In this document: piece after piece, positions 16,574 through 23,882 of the stretch
Layout of the letters: each line of letters starts with the position of its first letter
Numbering within the stretch: the stretch's first letter is position 1
IMG/VR virus record: IMGVR_UViG_3300011116_000941
Coordinates: 1 to 35,695 of that record
Source of the DNA: a virus
Strand: one strand, 5' to 3'
Length of the DNA stretch: 35,695 bases
Notes under the pieces: model-generated
What the model was told of the DNA's origin: nothing
Database searches by the model: none
Seen by the model: the letters and a program-made list of their open reading frames with translations, nothing else
Program-made: the position numbers and the translations under genes

Positions 16574-16661
16574 GTATTTGATAAGAGGTGGGATTTCGCT
16601 TGTTTACTGTAGGGAAATGAAAGTAACCCCACAGGCAAGACAGCAACGCCATTGGAAGGAG

Positions 16662-16690
16662 TTCTAGATGACTATGAAGCATCTAGAACA
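16662..16690. other. Perfect 10-bp hairpin downstream of whiB
   Basis: GTTCTAGATG (16662-16671) and CATCTAGAAC (16681-16690) enclose a 9-base loop, 29 bases past the WhiB stop. No T-run is present. It separates the WhiB operon from the SSB promoter and may act as a weak terminator or mRNA end. Confidence 0.45.
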
Positions 16691-16718
16691 GAAAAAATGG
16701 CATCCCACCGTGTTGCCG

Positions 16719-16982
16719 TTACGACCTTTGCTTATTGCGTTGTCGCAACAAGACTCTGCGAGCGCTTGGCATTTTTCCACCAAACACTCCGAACTCAGTC
16801 AGGTTTTCTCGCAACGAGTATTCCAAGCATTCCTGAATTACCGAACATTCTTCGCAAATTGCAATTGCCTTTCGGTAAAACTTTCGGGCGGCTTGTCCAC
16901 GACTTACTTCGGGAAAAAATACCGAGGTGTGACCAGTACACGCCGCTTTTTTGAACCATGTTTCTCTATCACTAAATAGCAT
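16719..16982 (-). CDS. whiB: WhiB-family Fe-S transcriptional regulator
   Basis: 87 aa, a normal size for this family. Cluster ligands are C15, C43, C46 and C52 (AACTGHTSVFFP, then ICEECSVIQECLEYSL), followed by the GVFGG turn at 65-69 and a basic end (ARRVLLRQRNKQRS). These proteins bind region 4 of the housekeeping sigma factor and sense redox or NO through the cluster. Phage WhiB proteins such as TM4 WhiBTM4 are known to interfere with the host WhiB2 regulator. The ATG is inside the end of the preceding gene and AAGGA lies 9 bases upstream. Confidence 0.9.
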   Translation of the reverse strand: MLFSDRETWFKKAACTGHTSVFFPEVSRGQAARKFYRKAIAICEECSVIQECLEYSLRENLTEFGVFGGKMPSARRVLLRQRNKQRS

Positions 16983-17313
16983 TGATGTTTTCCTTTTCTT
17001 GTGTTGTTTTTTGTTGAACCATGTTTATGCAAGCCATGTAACCCATTACATCTACGAGTGTGTCATGGTGCAAAATATCTTTTTCAAAATTGTTTCGCAA
17101 TCTTGACAACTTTACAGAAACCATGAACAAGAGCGCTTCACGCACCGACAACTTGATTCCAGTCAAAGATTCAAAAATTGTGACAACCCGTAAATAATCA
17201 TCTGATGGATGACCATAAACTTTTTGCCTATCGCCAGTAACAAGCGAGTGGGCTTCTAAAAGAATTTGTGCGCCATCATTATTTTCCTTCGTTGTGTTGT
17301 GACTAAACGCCAT
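16972..17313 (-). CDS. DUF6378 phage protein
   Basis: 113 aa from ATG 17313, inside the end of the upstream gene; the longer open frame is just overlap. LLEAHSLVTGDRQKVYGHP, then EALLFMVSVKLSRLRNN and HHDTLVDVMGYMACI match the pattern I know as DUF6378 (GDR-YGHP, KLSR, D-VD-xGY), widespread in actinobacteriophages. The fold may be related to all-alpha nucleotide pyrophosphohydrolases, but the function is not established. Confidence 0.7.
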   Translation of the reverse strand: MAFSHNTTKENNDGAQILLEAHSLVTGDRQKVYGHPSDDYLRVVTIFESLTGIKLSVREALLFMVSVKLSRLRNNFEKDILHHDTLVDVMGYMACINMVQQKTTQEKENINAI

Positions 17314-17551
17314 TGTTCTCATCCCAAGTGTTTTCCTGAATGGTTGACTGAATATCGTGTTGGATAACCATGGCAAGCCAGTCGTCATAACTTTCAAGTT
17401 CATTGAACGAGTAAAGTGCTTCACGAACTGTTTCGCCATCTTTGGTGGCATGACCTTTCATTACAAGCACTAATGCTTGTTTGAGTTCATAGGCAACATC
17501 CTTCCAGTCTTTCGGCGTTGGTCGGTCTAGCATTGCACCGTCTGTTTCCAT
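17303..17551 (-). CDS. Hypothetical acidic protein
   Basis: 82 aa. AAGGAG lies upstream of ATG 17551. DWKDVAYELKQALVLVMKG and AMVIQHDIQSTIQENTW look helical. No family recognised. It lies between two genes of the operon driven from about 17768. Confidence 0.6.
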   Translation of the reverse strand: METDGAMLDRPTPKDWKDVAYELKQALVLVMKGHATKDGETVREALYSFNELESYDDWLAMVIQHDIQSTIQENTWDENNGV

Positions 17552-17553
17552 TT

Positions 17554-17748
17554 TTATTCTCCTTCAAAGTCAAGTTGTTCTTGATGGTGGTGTCTAACTG
17601 GAATTGCTTCTGCAAAAGATTTTCCGATATCAGATTCTAAATCCATCAATCGTTGCATCTCTTCAATTACATATTCACGGTTGCCTTGAATTTCTTTAAC
17701 CCCACTTGGGAGTATTAACCTAACTGCTATTTCATTTTCTTCTGCCAT
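17554..17748 (-). CDS. Hypothetical 64-aa protein
   Basis: MAEENEIAVRLILPSGVKE, then EYVIEEMQRLMDLESD, ending HHHQEQLDFEGE. A beta-rich N-terminus followed by one helix is plausible. AAGGAGG lies 5 bases before the ATG, and it is the first gene after the promoter at 17775-17803. No family recognised. Confidence 0.65.
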   Translation of the reverse strand: MAEENEIAVRLILPSGVKEIQGNREYVIEEMQRLMDLESDIGKSFAEAIPVRHHHQEQLDFEGE

Positions 17749-17774
17749 TTATCCTCCTTTTGTTGGCATTGATA

Positions 17775-17803
17775 ATCATACAGCGTCATTGATTAGGTTG
17801 CAA
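17775..17803 (-). promoter_or_regulatory. Sigma-70-type promoter upstream of the 64-aa gene
   Basis: Minus-strand TTGCAA (17798-17803), a 17-base spacer and TATGAT (17775-17780). The predicted start is near 17768, about 20 bases before the ATG, leaving room only for the AAGGAGG ribosome site. It would drive the 17748 to 16719 operon, which includes WhiB. Confidence 0.65.
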
Positions 17804-17807
17804 CTAT

Positions 17808-18119
17808 TTATTTTCTTTTTCTGCCCCGATACATAGTTCCACGCCGATTGTTTTCTGCAACCGAGACTCTTTCCAAATGGGCAGGTCTTACACACGCCCT
17901 ATTTCGGCAAAGATGGTCAATTACGACATCTTCGGGCATTTCTCCATTTAAGGCTTCGTATATCCAGCGATGCGCCCTACGCTTTTGACCCCTAAATTTG
18001 AACTGACCATAGCCTGCTTGGTCGTGGCTACCAGTCCAAACCCAGCACTCTTCTTCAATTCTTATGTGCTTTCTGAAACGGTCAATCTCCGTCTTCTTCG
18101 CTCTCATCTTGCATATCAT
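17808..18119 (-). CDS. HNH endonuclease (HNH_3 type)
   Basis: About 103 aa. ECWVWTGSHDQAGYGQFKFRG, split by position, HRWIYEALNGEMPEDVVIDHLCRN, RACVRPAHLERVSVAENNRRG give the HNH beta-beta-alpha-metal layout (H..DHLC..C..PAHLE). Phage HNH proteins of this class are homing or packaging-associated nickases; here it stands alone, so homing is more likely. It overlaps the end of the upstream gene; GAAGAG precedes ATG 18119, and a second ATG at 18107 is possible. Confidence 0.8.
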   Translation of the reverse strand: MICKMRAKKTEIDRFRKHIRIEEECWVWTGSHDQAGYGQFKFRGQKRRAHRWIYEALNGEMPEDVVIDHLCRNRACVRPAHLERVSVAENNRRGTMYRGRKRK

Positions 18120-18393
18120 ACAACTCTTCAAGGTCAAGCCCGATGAACTTGAAAATCCATTGAAAAATGTCGTTTATCTGCATAAAGAGTTGGGCGTTTT
18201 CCATAGCCATTTCTGACAAATGTTCAATTCTGTCTAGGGTGTCCAAAAACGATTCCGAAGTCAGTTCTACGGACTCAGATGCAGGAATACGCTGACCCAT
18301 CATTGCCAATTCCCTAGAGCGTTCAACCTGCCCACGAACCGAATTGCATAGTTCTGCGAATGTCTTTGGAGATGTCGTGTAGTCAATACCCAT
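18082..18393 (-). CDS. Hypothetical protein, leaderless start
   Basis: 103 aa, helical and acidic: FAELCNSVRGQVERSRELAMM, FLDTLDRIEHLSEMAMENAQL, ending in YDMQDESEEDGD. No Shine-Dalgarno is present; the -10 box places the transcription start on the ATG itself. No family recognised. Confidence 0.6.
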   Translation of the reverse strand: MGIDYTTSPKTFAELCNSVRGQVERSRELAMMGQRIPASESVELTSESFLDTLDRIEHLSEMAMENAQLFMQINDIFQWIFKFIGLDLEELYDMQDESEEDGD

Positions 18394-18399
18394 AAACCC

Positions 18400-18427
18400 A
18401 CTCTACACCACAGCGATTGTTTGTAAA
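18400..18427 (-). promoter_or_regulatory. Promoter giving a leaderless transcript
   Basis: Minus-strand TTTACA (18422-18427), a 16-base spacer and TAGAGT (18400-18405). The -10 ends 6 bases before the ATG at 18393, so the expected +1 coincides with the A of ATG. It sits just after a strong terminator, as expected for a new transcription unit. Confidence 0.6.
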
Positions 18428-18456
18428 CCCTAAAAAATTGAAGCCACTTTGACACC

Positions 18457-18506
18457 AAAAAAAAAGACCATCGCAACGGAATTACCCGAAGCGATGGTCT
18501 TTTTTA
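18457..18506. terminator. Strong bidirectional terminator
   Basis: GACCATCGC (18466-18474) and GCGATGGTC (18491-18499) form a 9-bp perfect stem around a 16-base loop, with an A-run on the left and a T-run on the right that lengthen the helix. It starts 3 bases after the lytic enzyme stop on the minus strand. Confidence 0.85.
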
Positions 18507-18508
18507 GT

Positions 18509-19018
18509 TTATTTGCCCCAAGGACTCCAACCATTGTTGTTGTGCTTGGTGCTGTAATTGAAGATTGCTAGTGCAGATGCCAATGCAGTTTTAGGGTCGT
18601 GCAAGTCTTCACAACGATTTAGTGTTTTTGCATCTTGCAGAAAACCAAATTCGCTATATCGTGATTTCTTACACCAAAACCGATTTATTTGCATTAGTCC
18701 GTGACTTCCACCATTAGGGTCGCCAGCATTGAAAGCAGAGGGCAAGCATCTACTTTCACGCCACATAATTTCATCTAACTTGGCGAGTTCAGATTTATCC
18801 CAACCAACTGATATTGCTAAATCCCACCATTGGGGGCAAAATGCGTTCTTTGGCACTTTGAATTTCGCAATCGTGGTGTTGGTTAATCTTTCAACCTGAA
18901 CATTGTTCAAAATAATTGTTGATTTTGATTCTTCAACAACTATCTCTTCTGAATATCCGAACACTGTAAAAACAGTGGTCGCAACTACGCTTAGCAAAGT
19001 TGAAATTATTTTTTGCAT
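18509..19018 (-). CDS. Secreted lysozyme/lytic transglycosylase-like protein
   Basis: 169 aa. The N-terminus MQKIISTLLSVVATTVFTVF has a basic start and hydrophobic core, like a Sec signal or anchor, with cleavage plausible near residue 22. The catalytic region (about 95-125) reads EIMWRESRCLPSAFN, then GGSHGLMQINRFW, the SLT/goose-lysozyme pattern with the catalytic Glu in WRES and the GLMQIN loop. The C-terminus ALAIFNYSTKHNNNGWSPWG also fits. It would cleave peptidoglycan either for host lysis or as a virion-associated entry enzyme. AAAGGAG precedes the ATG, and the terminator follows at once. Confidence 0.8.
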   Translation of the reverse strand: MQKIISTLLSVVATTVFTVFGYSEEIVVEESKSTIILNNVQVERLTNTTIAKFKVPKNAFCPQWWDLAISVGWDKSELAKLDEIMWRESRCLPSAFNAGDPNGGSHGLMQINRFWCKKSRYSEFGFLQDAKTLNRCEDLHDPKTALASALAIFNYSTKHNNNGWSPWGK

Positions 19019-19040
19019 TATCTCTCCTTTGGTTTGACAA

Positions 19041-19436
19041 TTATGTATTAGCCCCAGTGATTCGCAAATATGGCTTTGAAGCCACTTCTACGCTGTTTGC
19101 GCTAATAATGGATATGTCTATTGTTCCACGGGCAACTGCATCTTCTACTGCCTTCTTGTCTAGCACAGTTTTCGTGATTTGTCGCCACTGATTGGCAGAA
19201 AGTTTTGCTTTCAATGTCTCTTCGTTAAATTTCAACGAAGTCGGTCTGACAATCGTGATTTTTGTTTCCGATTCGCTTTCGCCAATCGTGATGGTGTCCA
19301 CTTCATTGCTTTCCAATGCGTCAAAGATTTTTTTCTTTGCCTTTGCAATTTCGTGTTCTAAATCAACAAGTTGTGCTTGTTGAGTTTTTATTTCTTCTAC
19401 TAGTTGTTCTAGCATTTTTTTCGTTTGGTGGTTCAT
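19041..19436 (-). CDS. Coiled-coil protein of unknown function
   Basis: 131 aa from ATG 19436, which overlaps the upstream TGA as ATGA; two in-frame ATGs just upstream (19448, 19457) are alternatives. Residues 1-45 (MLEQLVEEIKTQQAQLVDLEHEIAKAKKKI) form a heptad-rich coiled coil, shown here only to illustrate the pattern in two parts: MLEQLVEEIKTQQ and LVDLEHEIAKAKK. The rest (TITIGESESETKITIVR, LSANQWRQITKTVLDKKA) is a mixed domain. It lies between the holin candidate and the lytic enzyme, so a lysis role such as a spanin-like or regulator part is conceivable but not shown. Confidence 0.6.
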   Translation of the reverse strand: MNHQTKKMLEQLVEEIKTQQAQLVDLEHEIAKAKKKIFDALESNEVDTITIGESESETKITIVRPTSLKFNEETLKAKLSANQWRQITKTVLDKKAVEDAVARGTIDISIISANSVEVASKPYLRITGANT

Positions 19437-19723
19437 TTGTTTTTCCATTCTCTCCATGGGTCATCAATTTCTTTTGCCCAATCGTAAGGTTCATTTGGTT
19501 TACCCAAATAAACGGTGTATTTTTTTTCTTCATTCATTTCTTGCTTTAGCGATATTGCCGAACGAATTGCTATGCCAAGTAGCAATCCGATAACTACACC
19601 GTATAAAGCCCATCCTAAAGGTGATGAACTAAATTCGGGGTCAGGCACAAATGCCATTGCAATTAAAAGAATCACAAGCACTAATGAAAATGCGAGTGAA
19701 TCTTGTGGTCTGAATGTCTTCAT
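19433..19723 (-). CDS. Two-membrane-segment protein, holin candidate
   Basis: 96 aa. Two hydrophobic helices are evident: LAFSLVLVILLIAMAF (about 9-24) and WALYGVVIGLLLGIAIRSAI (about 38-57), with a short polar turn between. A charged C-terminal tail follows (QEMNEEKKYTV, DWAKEIDDPWREWKNK). Small size, two segments, charged tail and location two genes from the lytic enzyme fit a class II holin, but many small phage membrane proteins look like this. AAAGGAG precedes the ATG. Confidence 0.6.
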   Translation of the reverse strand: MKTFRPQDSLAFSLVLVILLIAMAFVPDPEFSSSPLGWALYGVVIGLLLGIAIRSAISLKQEMNEEKKYTVYLGKPNEPYDWAKEIDDPWREWKNK

Positions 19724-20049
19724 TATTTTTTCTCCTTTGCTTTGTCTAGTGAACTTGCAACCACGATAAGTTTGTTCAAAGAATCTTTAATTCTTAATTT
19801 TTTGCCATAGAGAATGTTCATGTGCAAACTATCCATGACATCGGCAAACTCTTGATTTTCAGAAATCAGTTTTGCCCAAGCGTGTTGTTTGTAAAACATG
19901 AACACTCGCAATAATTCACGCCATTCTTCTTTGTTTTTGTAATCGGCGTATTGTTCTTTGAACTTCATTATTTGTTCGGGAAATGTGAACACTTTGCCTG
20001 TCCAAACCCAAACATTTTCTTCTTTATCGTAAACCAAGTTTGCTGACAT
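19723..20049 (-). CDS. Hypothetical protein in coupled small-gene chain
   Basis: 108 aa, Trp/Tyr/Lys-rich: NVWVWTGKVFTFPEQIMKFK, WRELLRVFMFYKQHAWAKLI. It ends LDKAKEKK, encoded by the bases that also form the next ribosome site. TAATG coupling occurs at both ends. No family recognised. Confidence 0.6.
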   Translation of the reverse strand: MSANLVYDKEENVWVWTGKVFTFPEQIMKFKEQYADYKNKEEWRELLRVFMFYKQHAWAKLISENQEFADVMDSLHMNILYGKKLRIKDSLNKLIVVASSLDKAKEKK

Positions 20050-20363
20050 TATTTATTCTCCTTTTCTTTTTGGTTGTTTATTGCCTGTTCGTATCTTGTA
20101 TGCAATGAATTTGCGAGTGCTGGTGGCACAAAAATTTCTGTGTCGCCATCTTCAAACATTGCTTTCCAACATAACGGGTGGATACCAGTGAGTATTTGCT
20201 CACGGTCTTCGGCTGGCATTGTAGGAAAAGCCTGCATAATCAAAGCACCACTTTCGTAGAGTTCAATTCTTGCAACTTCTTCTGCTGTCATTCCAACTTC
20301 ACCGATTTCACTGCACCAAGGGCAAGGCTTGGTTTCTAAATAACCGAATATCTTTCGCTTCAT
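20049..20363 (-). CDS. Phage protein with CPWC site; tail derived from the dispersed hairpin repeat
   Basis: 104 aa. KPCPWCSEIG at the N-terminus could bind zinc with C64 in HPLCWK. The middle (ARIELYESGALIMQAFPTMP, then REQILTGIHPLCW) resembles short phage proteins that contain GALIQ-AFP and REFLLTGIH, which I recall ending soon after this point. Here the chain continues with EIFVPPALANS, whose DNA is a copy of the repeat CAGAAATTTTTGTGCCACC found in the hairpins at 21.4-26.1 kb. The last residues KEKENK encode the next gene's AAAGGAG. TAATG coupling at both ends. Confidence 0.65.
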   Translation of the reverse strand: MKRKIFGYLETKPCPWCSEIGEVGMTAEEVARIELYESGALIMQAFPTMPAEDREQILTGIHPLCWKAMFEDGDTEIFVPPALANSLHTRYEQAINNQKEKENK

Positions 20364-20701
20364 TATTTATTCTCCTTTGTTTTGTTGATGTATTGTGTTA
20401 ACAGGTGTTGCAGTAACGCTTCTAACTGACTTTCAGTTGTGATAGTAACCATCAATCCAACTACAAATTCTGTGGAGTTTTCGCCCCAAAGTTTTTTTGT
20501 CAAATGGATAATGTCCAACCCCAAGTTTTCCATTCTTTCTTGTTTTTCTTCTGCATCATCTTCTTCTTCATTGTTGGTAAGAAAATAACCATCGGCTTTT
20601 TTCTTTGCCACTTCATACTCACTTTCTTGTTTTGCATCTTGATTTGTAAATGCAATCCAATGAGCATTAACGATTTCTTCCATTATTTCTTGATTCCACA
20701 T
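20363..20701 (-). CDS. Hypothetical acidic protein
   Basis: 112 aa. NEEEDDAEEKQERMENLG forms a very acidic middle; WNQEIMEEIVNAHWIAFTNQ and LMVTITTESQLEALLQHLL flank it. It ends NKTKENK, with the next ribosome site in these codons. No family recognised. TAATG coupling. Confidence 0.6.
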   Translation of the reverse strand: MWNQEIMEEIVNAHWIAFTNQDAKQESEYEVAKKKADGYFLTNNEEEDDAEEKQERMENLGLDIIHLTKKLWGENSTEFVVGLMVTITTESQLEALLQHLLTQYINKTKENK

Positions 20702-20907
20702 TATTTGTTCTCCTTTGTTTGGTTGATGTGTTTTGTTCTTTCGTTTGCGAGAAAAACAAGAAGTTCATCAAGTTCTTTCGCAAGTTCTTCAATTGAATTG
20801 AATTGTGGGTGGTCAAAAACATCGCAATCTCTGTTTTCAATTTTCCCCATCAAAACCAATTGTTCTTGGGCTTTCTTCAACAATTGATATTCGTAATCGT
20901 TATACAT
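20701..20907 (-). CDS. Hypothetical 68-aa protein, first of the coupled chain
   Basis: MYNDYEYQLLKKAQEQLVLM, SIEELAKELDELLVFLANER: two amphipathic helices. It ends NQTKENK, overlapping the ribosome site of the next gene. AAAGGAG precedes its ATG; hairpin 20934-20967 lies 27 bases upstream. No family recognised. Confidence 0.6.
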   Translation of the reverse strand: MYNDYEYQLLKKAQEQLVLMGKIENRDCDVFDHPQFNSIEELAKELDELLVFLANERTKHINQTKENK

Positions 20908-20933
20908 TATTTTCTCCTTTGGTCGTAAATGCC

Positions 20934-20967
20934 AATCGGCAGTACCACTGGTGTGATACTGCCGATT
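20934..20967 (-). other. Intergenic hairpin H1 (11-bp perfect stem)
   Basis: AATCGGCAGTA (20934-20944) and TACTGCCGATT (20957-20967) around a 12-base loop CCACTGGTGTGA. It occupies the same kind of position as the H2-H6 repeats, between a stop codon and the next ribosome site, but its loop is different. There is no T-run. Confidence 0.6.
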
Positions 20968-20991
20968 AACAACTTTTTTTATTACTTGTGG

Positions 20992-21387
20992 TTAGTAAGC
21001 GATGAACTCGTAACCATCTTCTATTGGATTTACCCGTTCAGGGTCTTGACCTTCGCCTTCTAGGTTTTCGTAAAGACCTGCGGCGATTTCGTATGCCCAT
21101 TCTGACGGGTCAATTCGGTAAGTAACCGATTTGTCGTCTGATGTTGCAACGGCAACAATTTCGCTTGTGTCTTGCCGAATGAATTCAATTGTCGTGAATA
21201 CTTCTTGCCCTTCGTAGGCAAGGTCAAGAAGTTGTTCAACGGTTTTGACGGAAATCTTGAGATTTTGCATATCAAGTTTTTCGTCTGATTCTTCTTCTTC
21301 GGCTACTTCGGAATCTACCGTGTCGGTATCTTCCAGTTCTGCTTCAAGCGCTCTTGTCGGGCGCTTCTTCTTTTTCTTTGCAACCAT
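20992..21387 (-). CDS. Hypothetical acidic protein with basic N-terminus
   Basis: 131 aa. MVAKKKKKRPTRALEAELED, then an acidic stretch (DSEVAEEEESDEKLD), then a folded-looking part (TVEQLLDLAYEGQEVFTTIE, VTYRIDPSEWAYEIAAGLYE). No family recognised. AAGGAG precedes the ATG; the H2 hairpin lies about 40 bases upstream. Confidence 0.6.
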   Translation of the reverse strand: MVAKKKKKRPTRALEAELEDTDTVDSEVAEEEESDEKLDMQNLKISVKTVEQLLDLAYEGQEVFTTIEFIRQDTSEIVAVATSDDKSVTYRIDPSEWAYEIAAGLYENLEGEGQDPERVNPIEDGYEFIAY

Positions 21388-21425
21388 GTGTTTTCTCCTT
21401 ATGGTTTTTTTTGGTTAGAATTGCG

Positions 21426-21464
21426 AGCGCAGGTGGCACAAAAATTGCTGAGCGCACCTGCGCT
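21426..21464 (-). repeat. Dispersed hairpin repeat H2
   Basis: Stem AGCGCAGGT/ACCTGCGCT (21426-21434 and 21456-21464) with additional pairs inside. On the minus strand the loop region reads CAGCAATTTTTGTGCCACC, one base different from the H3/H4 core. It lies between the CobT-like gene and the next gene. The sequence that follows (CTCGCAATTC) also matches the copy inside the 20049-20363 gene. Confidence 0.75.
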
Positions 21465-21495
21465 TTGTTCAGTATAGCGCATTGAATAGCATTGA

Positions 21496-23778
21496 TTATG
21501 GTTTCATCATTGCCCCCGTAATATGCTTTCCAATAGCGTTTGTCAAACTGACGCAATCGTGGCTTTGGACTAGGTACTGATGACCGTAATTTACTGGTGT
21601 TAATTTGCCATCAGGTAGCACCCTTTGTGATATTGGAGAGAAATTAGGCTTTTCAATGACTAAGCCGCCATTTAATTCGCTTGCATTTCCCCAAGCATAA
21701 GAACTAGGCAATTGAACCAAGAAGGTTAAAGCACCACTCTTGTTCATATCTTCAATTGCCTTAAGTCCTAGCCTGTCAACAAACCAATCGCCATCGGTAA
21801 TTGAAAACAACAACCTGTGTTTGGCTTCTGACTTCTGCAAAATAGTTTTTGCAATTGTCAAAACCTGTTCAGGATATGTTCCACCCCTACAGTCAAAAAT
21901 TGGTATTTGACTTAAACCAACTTTTGTTTCTGTGGAATATAGAGCCTGATAACTGTCATCGTAACCAATTACCGAACATGGGATATCGTGCTGGTTGCAG
22001 GCATATTTGATTGCCCACATTGATGCCGATGCTTCACCCATGGTATTCATCATTGGCGACAGAAGATTTGGTGAACCAACTGTGTACGACCTAGATGCCA
22101 TGCTTGAAGATTGGTCAAGCAAAATTACAACTTCGGCATCGGGTCGTTCATCGCCTTCATCAAGATATTCGTCAAATACATCAAAATGTAAGTCACGACT
22201 CTCAATTGAGCGCATAATGTTGAATTTTCCAAATGAACTGCCAGTTTCCCATTGATTATCAGAATCAGCCTTCAACTTGCCGATTGTTCGGGCAAGGTTT
22301 GTTGCTAATGCACGATAAGCAATTGGTGTTTGTGCAAAATGGCTTGGTTTTTCACATTTTGAAAACAACTTGTCATATTTTGTTGTTTCAACAAGAGATG
22401 AGATTTGTGAAAGCACATCTGCCATTTCTTGTTGAACAGTGACCTTGTTGCTTTGAAAAACTTCGGCAAATACTTTGTCTTTTTCAGACAATTTTGATTT
22501 ATTTGAAGAAGAGTTTTCTTTTGACAAACTTCCTGAATCATCAGAATCATCATCAGAATCGTAAGAATCATCAGAGTCATCATCAGAATCGTTATCTGAA
22601 TCTTCATCAGAATCATCATCAGAGCCACCTGAACTATCTGAATCGTCAGAATCTTCGGAATCTTCGGAATCGTCATCAGAATCGCCTGACCCTTCTGAAT
22701 CATCAGAATCACCTGAATCATCTGAATTACCCGAATCATCGGAATCTTCTGAATCTTCTGAATCGTCAGAATCTTCGGAATCAAACTCTTCTTCTTGCTG
22801 TTGCCGTATTTCGTGCAGTTCTTCAACTTCACTGTCGGTTTTTGTATTGGTGTGTTGTGAATGACCACCAACATTGTCATCTCCGTGTTTGGCAACTTCT
22901 TCAAGGATGTTGTTGCGCCCTAAAATAGCCAAATACTTTTTGCATATTTCTAAGGCAGTTTTGTCTTCATTGCCTTTTTTGCAAGCGCTTGGTGTCAATG
23001 ACAAAGAGCGAAAAGTATCGTTTAGGTTGCTCAACAAATCCAAATCTTTTTCTGAAATAGATTGGCTTGCAATCAACTGTTCACGAAATACTTTTCTCAA
23101 TTCAAGTGGCAAATACTTTCTGCCATCCATCAACACAAAACTAAATGTTGTCGGATTTTTCGCAATGTATTTCATTACTGCATCAGTGAAAAAGTATTGC
23201 GATGCTGGATATTTTGCCACAAACAAACTCTCAATTCGTGCATCTTCTAGCAGATTGAAGATTTTTGGAAGGTGAGCAGAAACCAACGGATTTGTCGTTG
23301 TCTTCACTTCTTCCATAATCATCTTCACTACAGAAGATGTTCGTTTTGGAGTAAACAAACAGTGGGCAAGTTCATGGTAATTTAATCCACGAAGTTCACC
23401 GAGCCTGTCCATTAATTTGTTTTGTGCAAGTGTGTTGCCAACCATTGAATTTTTTTGACGATTGACATACGCCTTGAATGCAGTTTCCAAATTGTCAAAT
23501 TTGAAGAAAACAGTGTTTCCGTCAGTAAAAGCAAGTGCATCATTATTTGACAATTCGCACTTGATTTGCCTGCCTGCCAAAATACTGTTGACCCTGCTAA
23601 ACAAAACGGTAAATGCTTCAAGGTATTGAGCAATCGTTTCTTTGTCTGTTTGGTTCTTGATTTGATTTTCTAGTGTTTGTTCGCCTTCACGCCAAGAATG
23701 TTGTCTTGACAAAACATTTTGTGGTTGAACAATGTTTTTTGACGAGTTTCCACCATTTCTGTTTCTGTTTCTACGCAT
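21496..23778 (-). CDS. cobT: CobT-like VWA protein with HExxH motif and Ser-Asp repeat linker
   Basis: 760 aa. N-terminal part (1 to about 330): helical, with LNYHELAHCLFTPKR at about 130, an HExxH-type motif found in CobT-like phage and bacterial proteins. Residues about 330-415 are an almost pure Ser-Asp-Glu tract. The C-terminal VWA domain has VVILLDQSSSMASRS at about 545, an intact MIDAS D-x-S-x-S, and later SITDGDWF. In cobaltochelatase CobT works with the AAA+ CobS, but CobN is absent here, so this pair more likely forms a MoxR/VWA-type remodelling machine. The CobS-like gene lies directly upstream. AAAGGAG precedes the ATG. Total length and layout match phage CobT-like proteins; the substrate is unknown. 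Confidence 0.8.
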   Translation of the reverse strand: MRRNRNRNGGNSSKNIVQPQNVLSRQHSWREGEQTLENQIKNQTDKETIAQYLEAFTVLFSRVNSILAGRQIKCELSNNDALAFTDGNTVFFKFDNLETAFKAYVNRQKNSMVGNTLAQNKLMDRLGELRGLNYHELAHCLFTPKRTSSVVKMIMEEVKTTTNPLVSAHLPKIFNLLEDARIESLFVAKYPASQYFFTDAVMKYIAKNPTTFSFVLMDGRKYLPLELRKVFREQLIASQSISEKDLDLLSNLNDTFRSLSLTPSACKKGNEDKTALEICKKYLAILGRNNILEEVAKHGDDNVGGHSQHTNTKTDSEVEELHEIRQQQEEEFDSEDSDDSEDSEDSDDSGNSDDSGDSDDSEGSGDSDDDSEDSEDSDDSDSSGGSDDDSDEDSDNDSDDDSDDSYDSDDDSDDSGSLSKENSSSNKSKLSEKDKVFAEVFQSNKVTVQQEMADVLSQISSLVETTKYDKLFSKCEKPSHFAQTPIAYRALATNLARTIGKLKADSDNQWETGSSFGKFNIMRSIESRDLHFDVFDEYLDEGDERPDAEVVILLDQSSSMASRSYTVGSPNLLSPMMNTMGEASASMWAIKYACNQHDIPCSVIGYDDSYQALYSTETKVGLSQIPIFDCRGGTYPEQVLTIAKTILQKSEAKHRLLFSITDGDWFVDRLGLKAIEDMNKSGALTFLVQLPSSYAWGNASELNGGLVIEKPNFSPISQRVLPDGKLTPVNYGHQYLVQSHDCVSLTNAIGKHITGAMMKP

Positions 23779-23824
23779 TTTGTATTCTCCTTTAGTTGTT
23801 TTGAATAAAAAATTTTTTTATTGA

Positions 23825-23860
23825 GCATCGGTGGCACAAAAATTTCTGAGCCACCGATGC
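23825..23860 (-). repeat. Dispersed hairpin repeat H3
   Basis: GCATCGGTGGC (23825-23835) pairs perfectly with GCCACCGATGC (23850-23860), 11 bp. The 14-base loop is identical to that of H4. It lies between the CobS-like stop and the CobT-like ribosome site. It is followed on the minus strand by CTCAATAAAAAAATTTTTT, as is H4. A 13-base palindrome GTTCGTAACGAAC covers the CobS-like stop codon just upstream. Confidence 0.8.
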
Positions 23861-23882
23861 GTCAACATTGACTTTTTGTTCG

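Noticed and set aside
16652-16979. Plus-strand frames opposite whiB, one with a GGAAGGAG before its ATG
   Set aside because: The opposite strand encodes an unmistakable WhiB protein with all four Cys ligands; the plus frames have no family features. The ribosome-site-like sequence is noted as chance.
21344-21556. 70-aa minus-strand frame between the CobT-like gene and the next gene
   Set aside because: It overlaps both neighbours, has no ribosome site, and its middle (SAIFVPPALA) is just the translated H2 hairpin repeat.
22305-22928. Long frames on both strands through the Ser-Asp tract
   Set aside because: Products of the codon repeat in other frames (Ile/Leu/Met or Asn/His/Arg repeats); the VWA frame is the only one with flanking domains.
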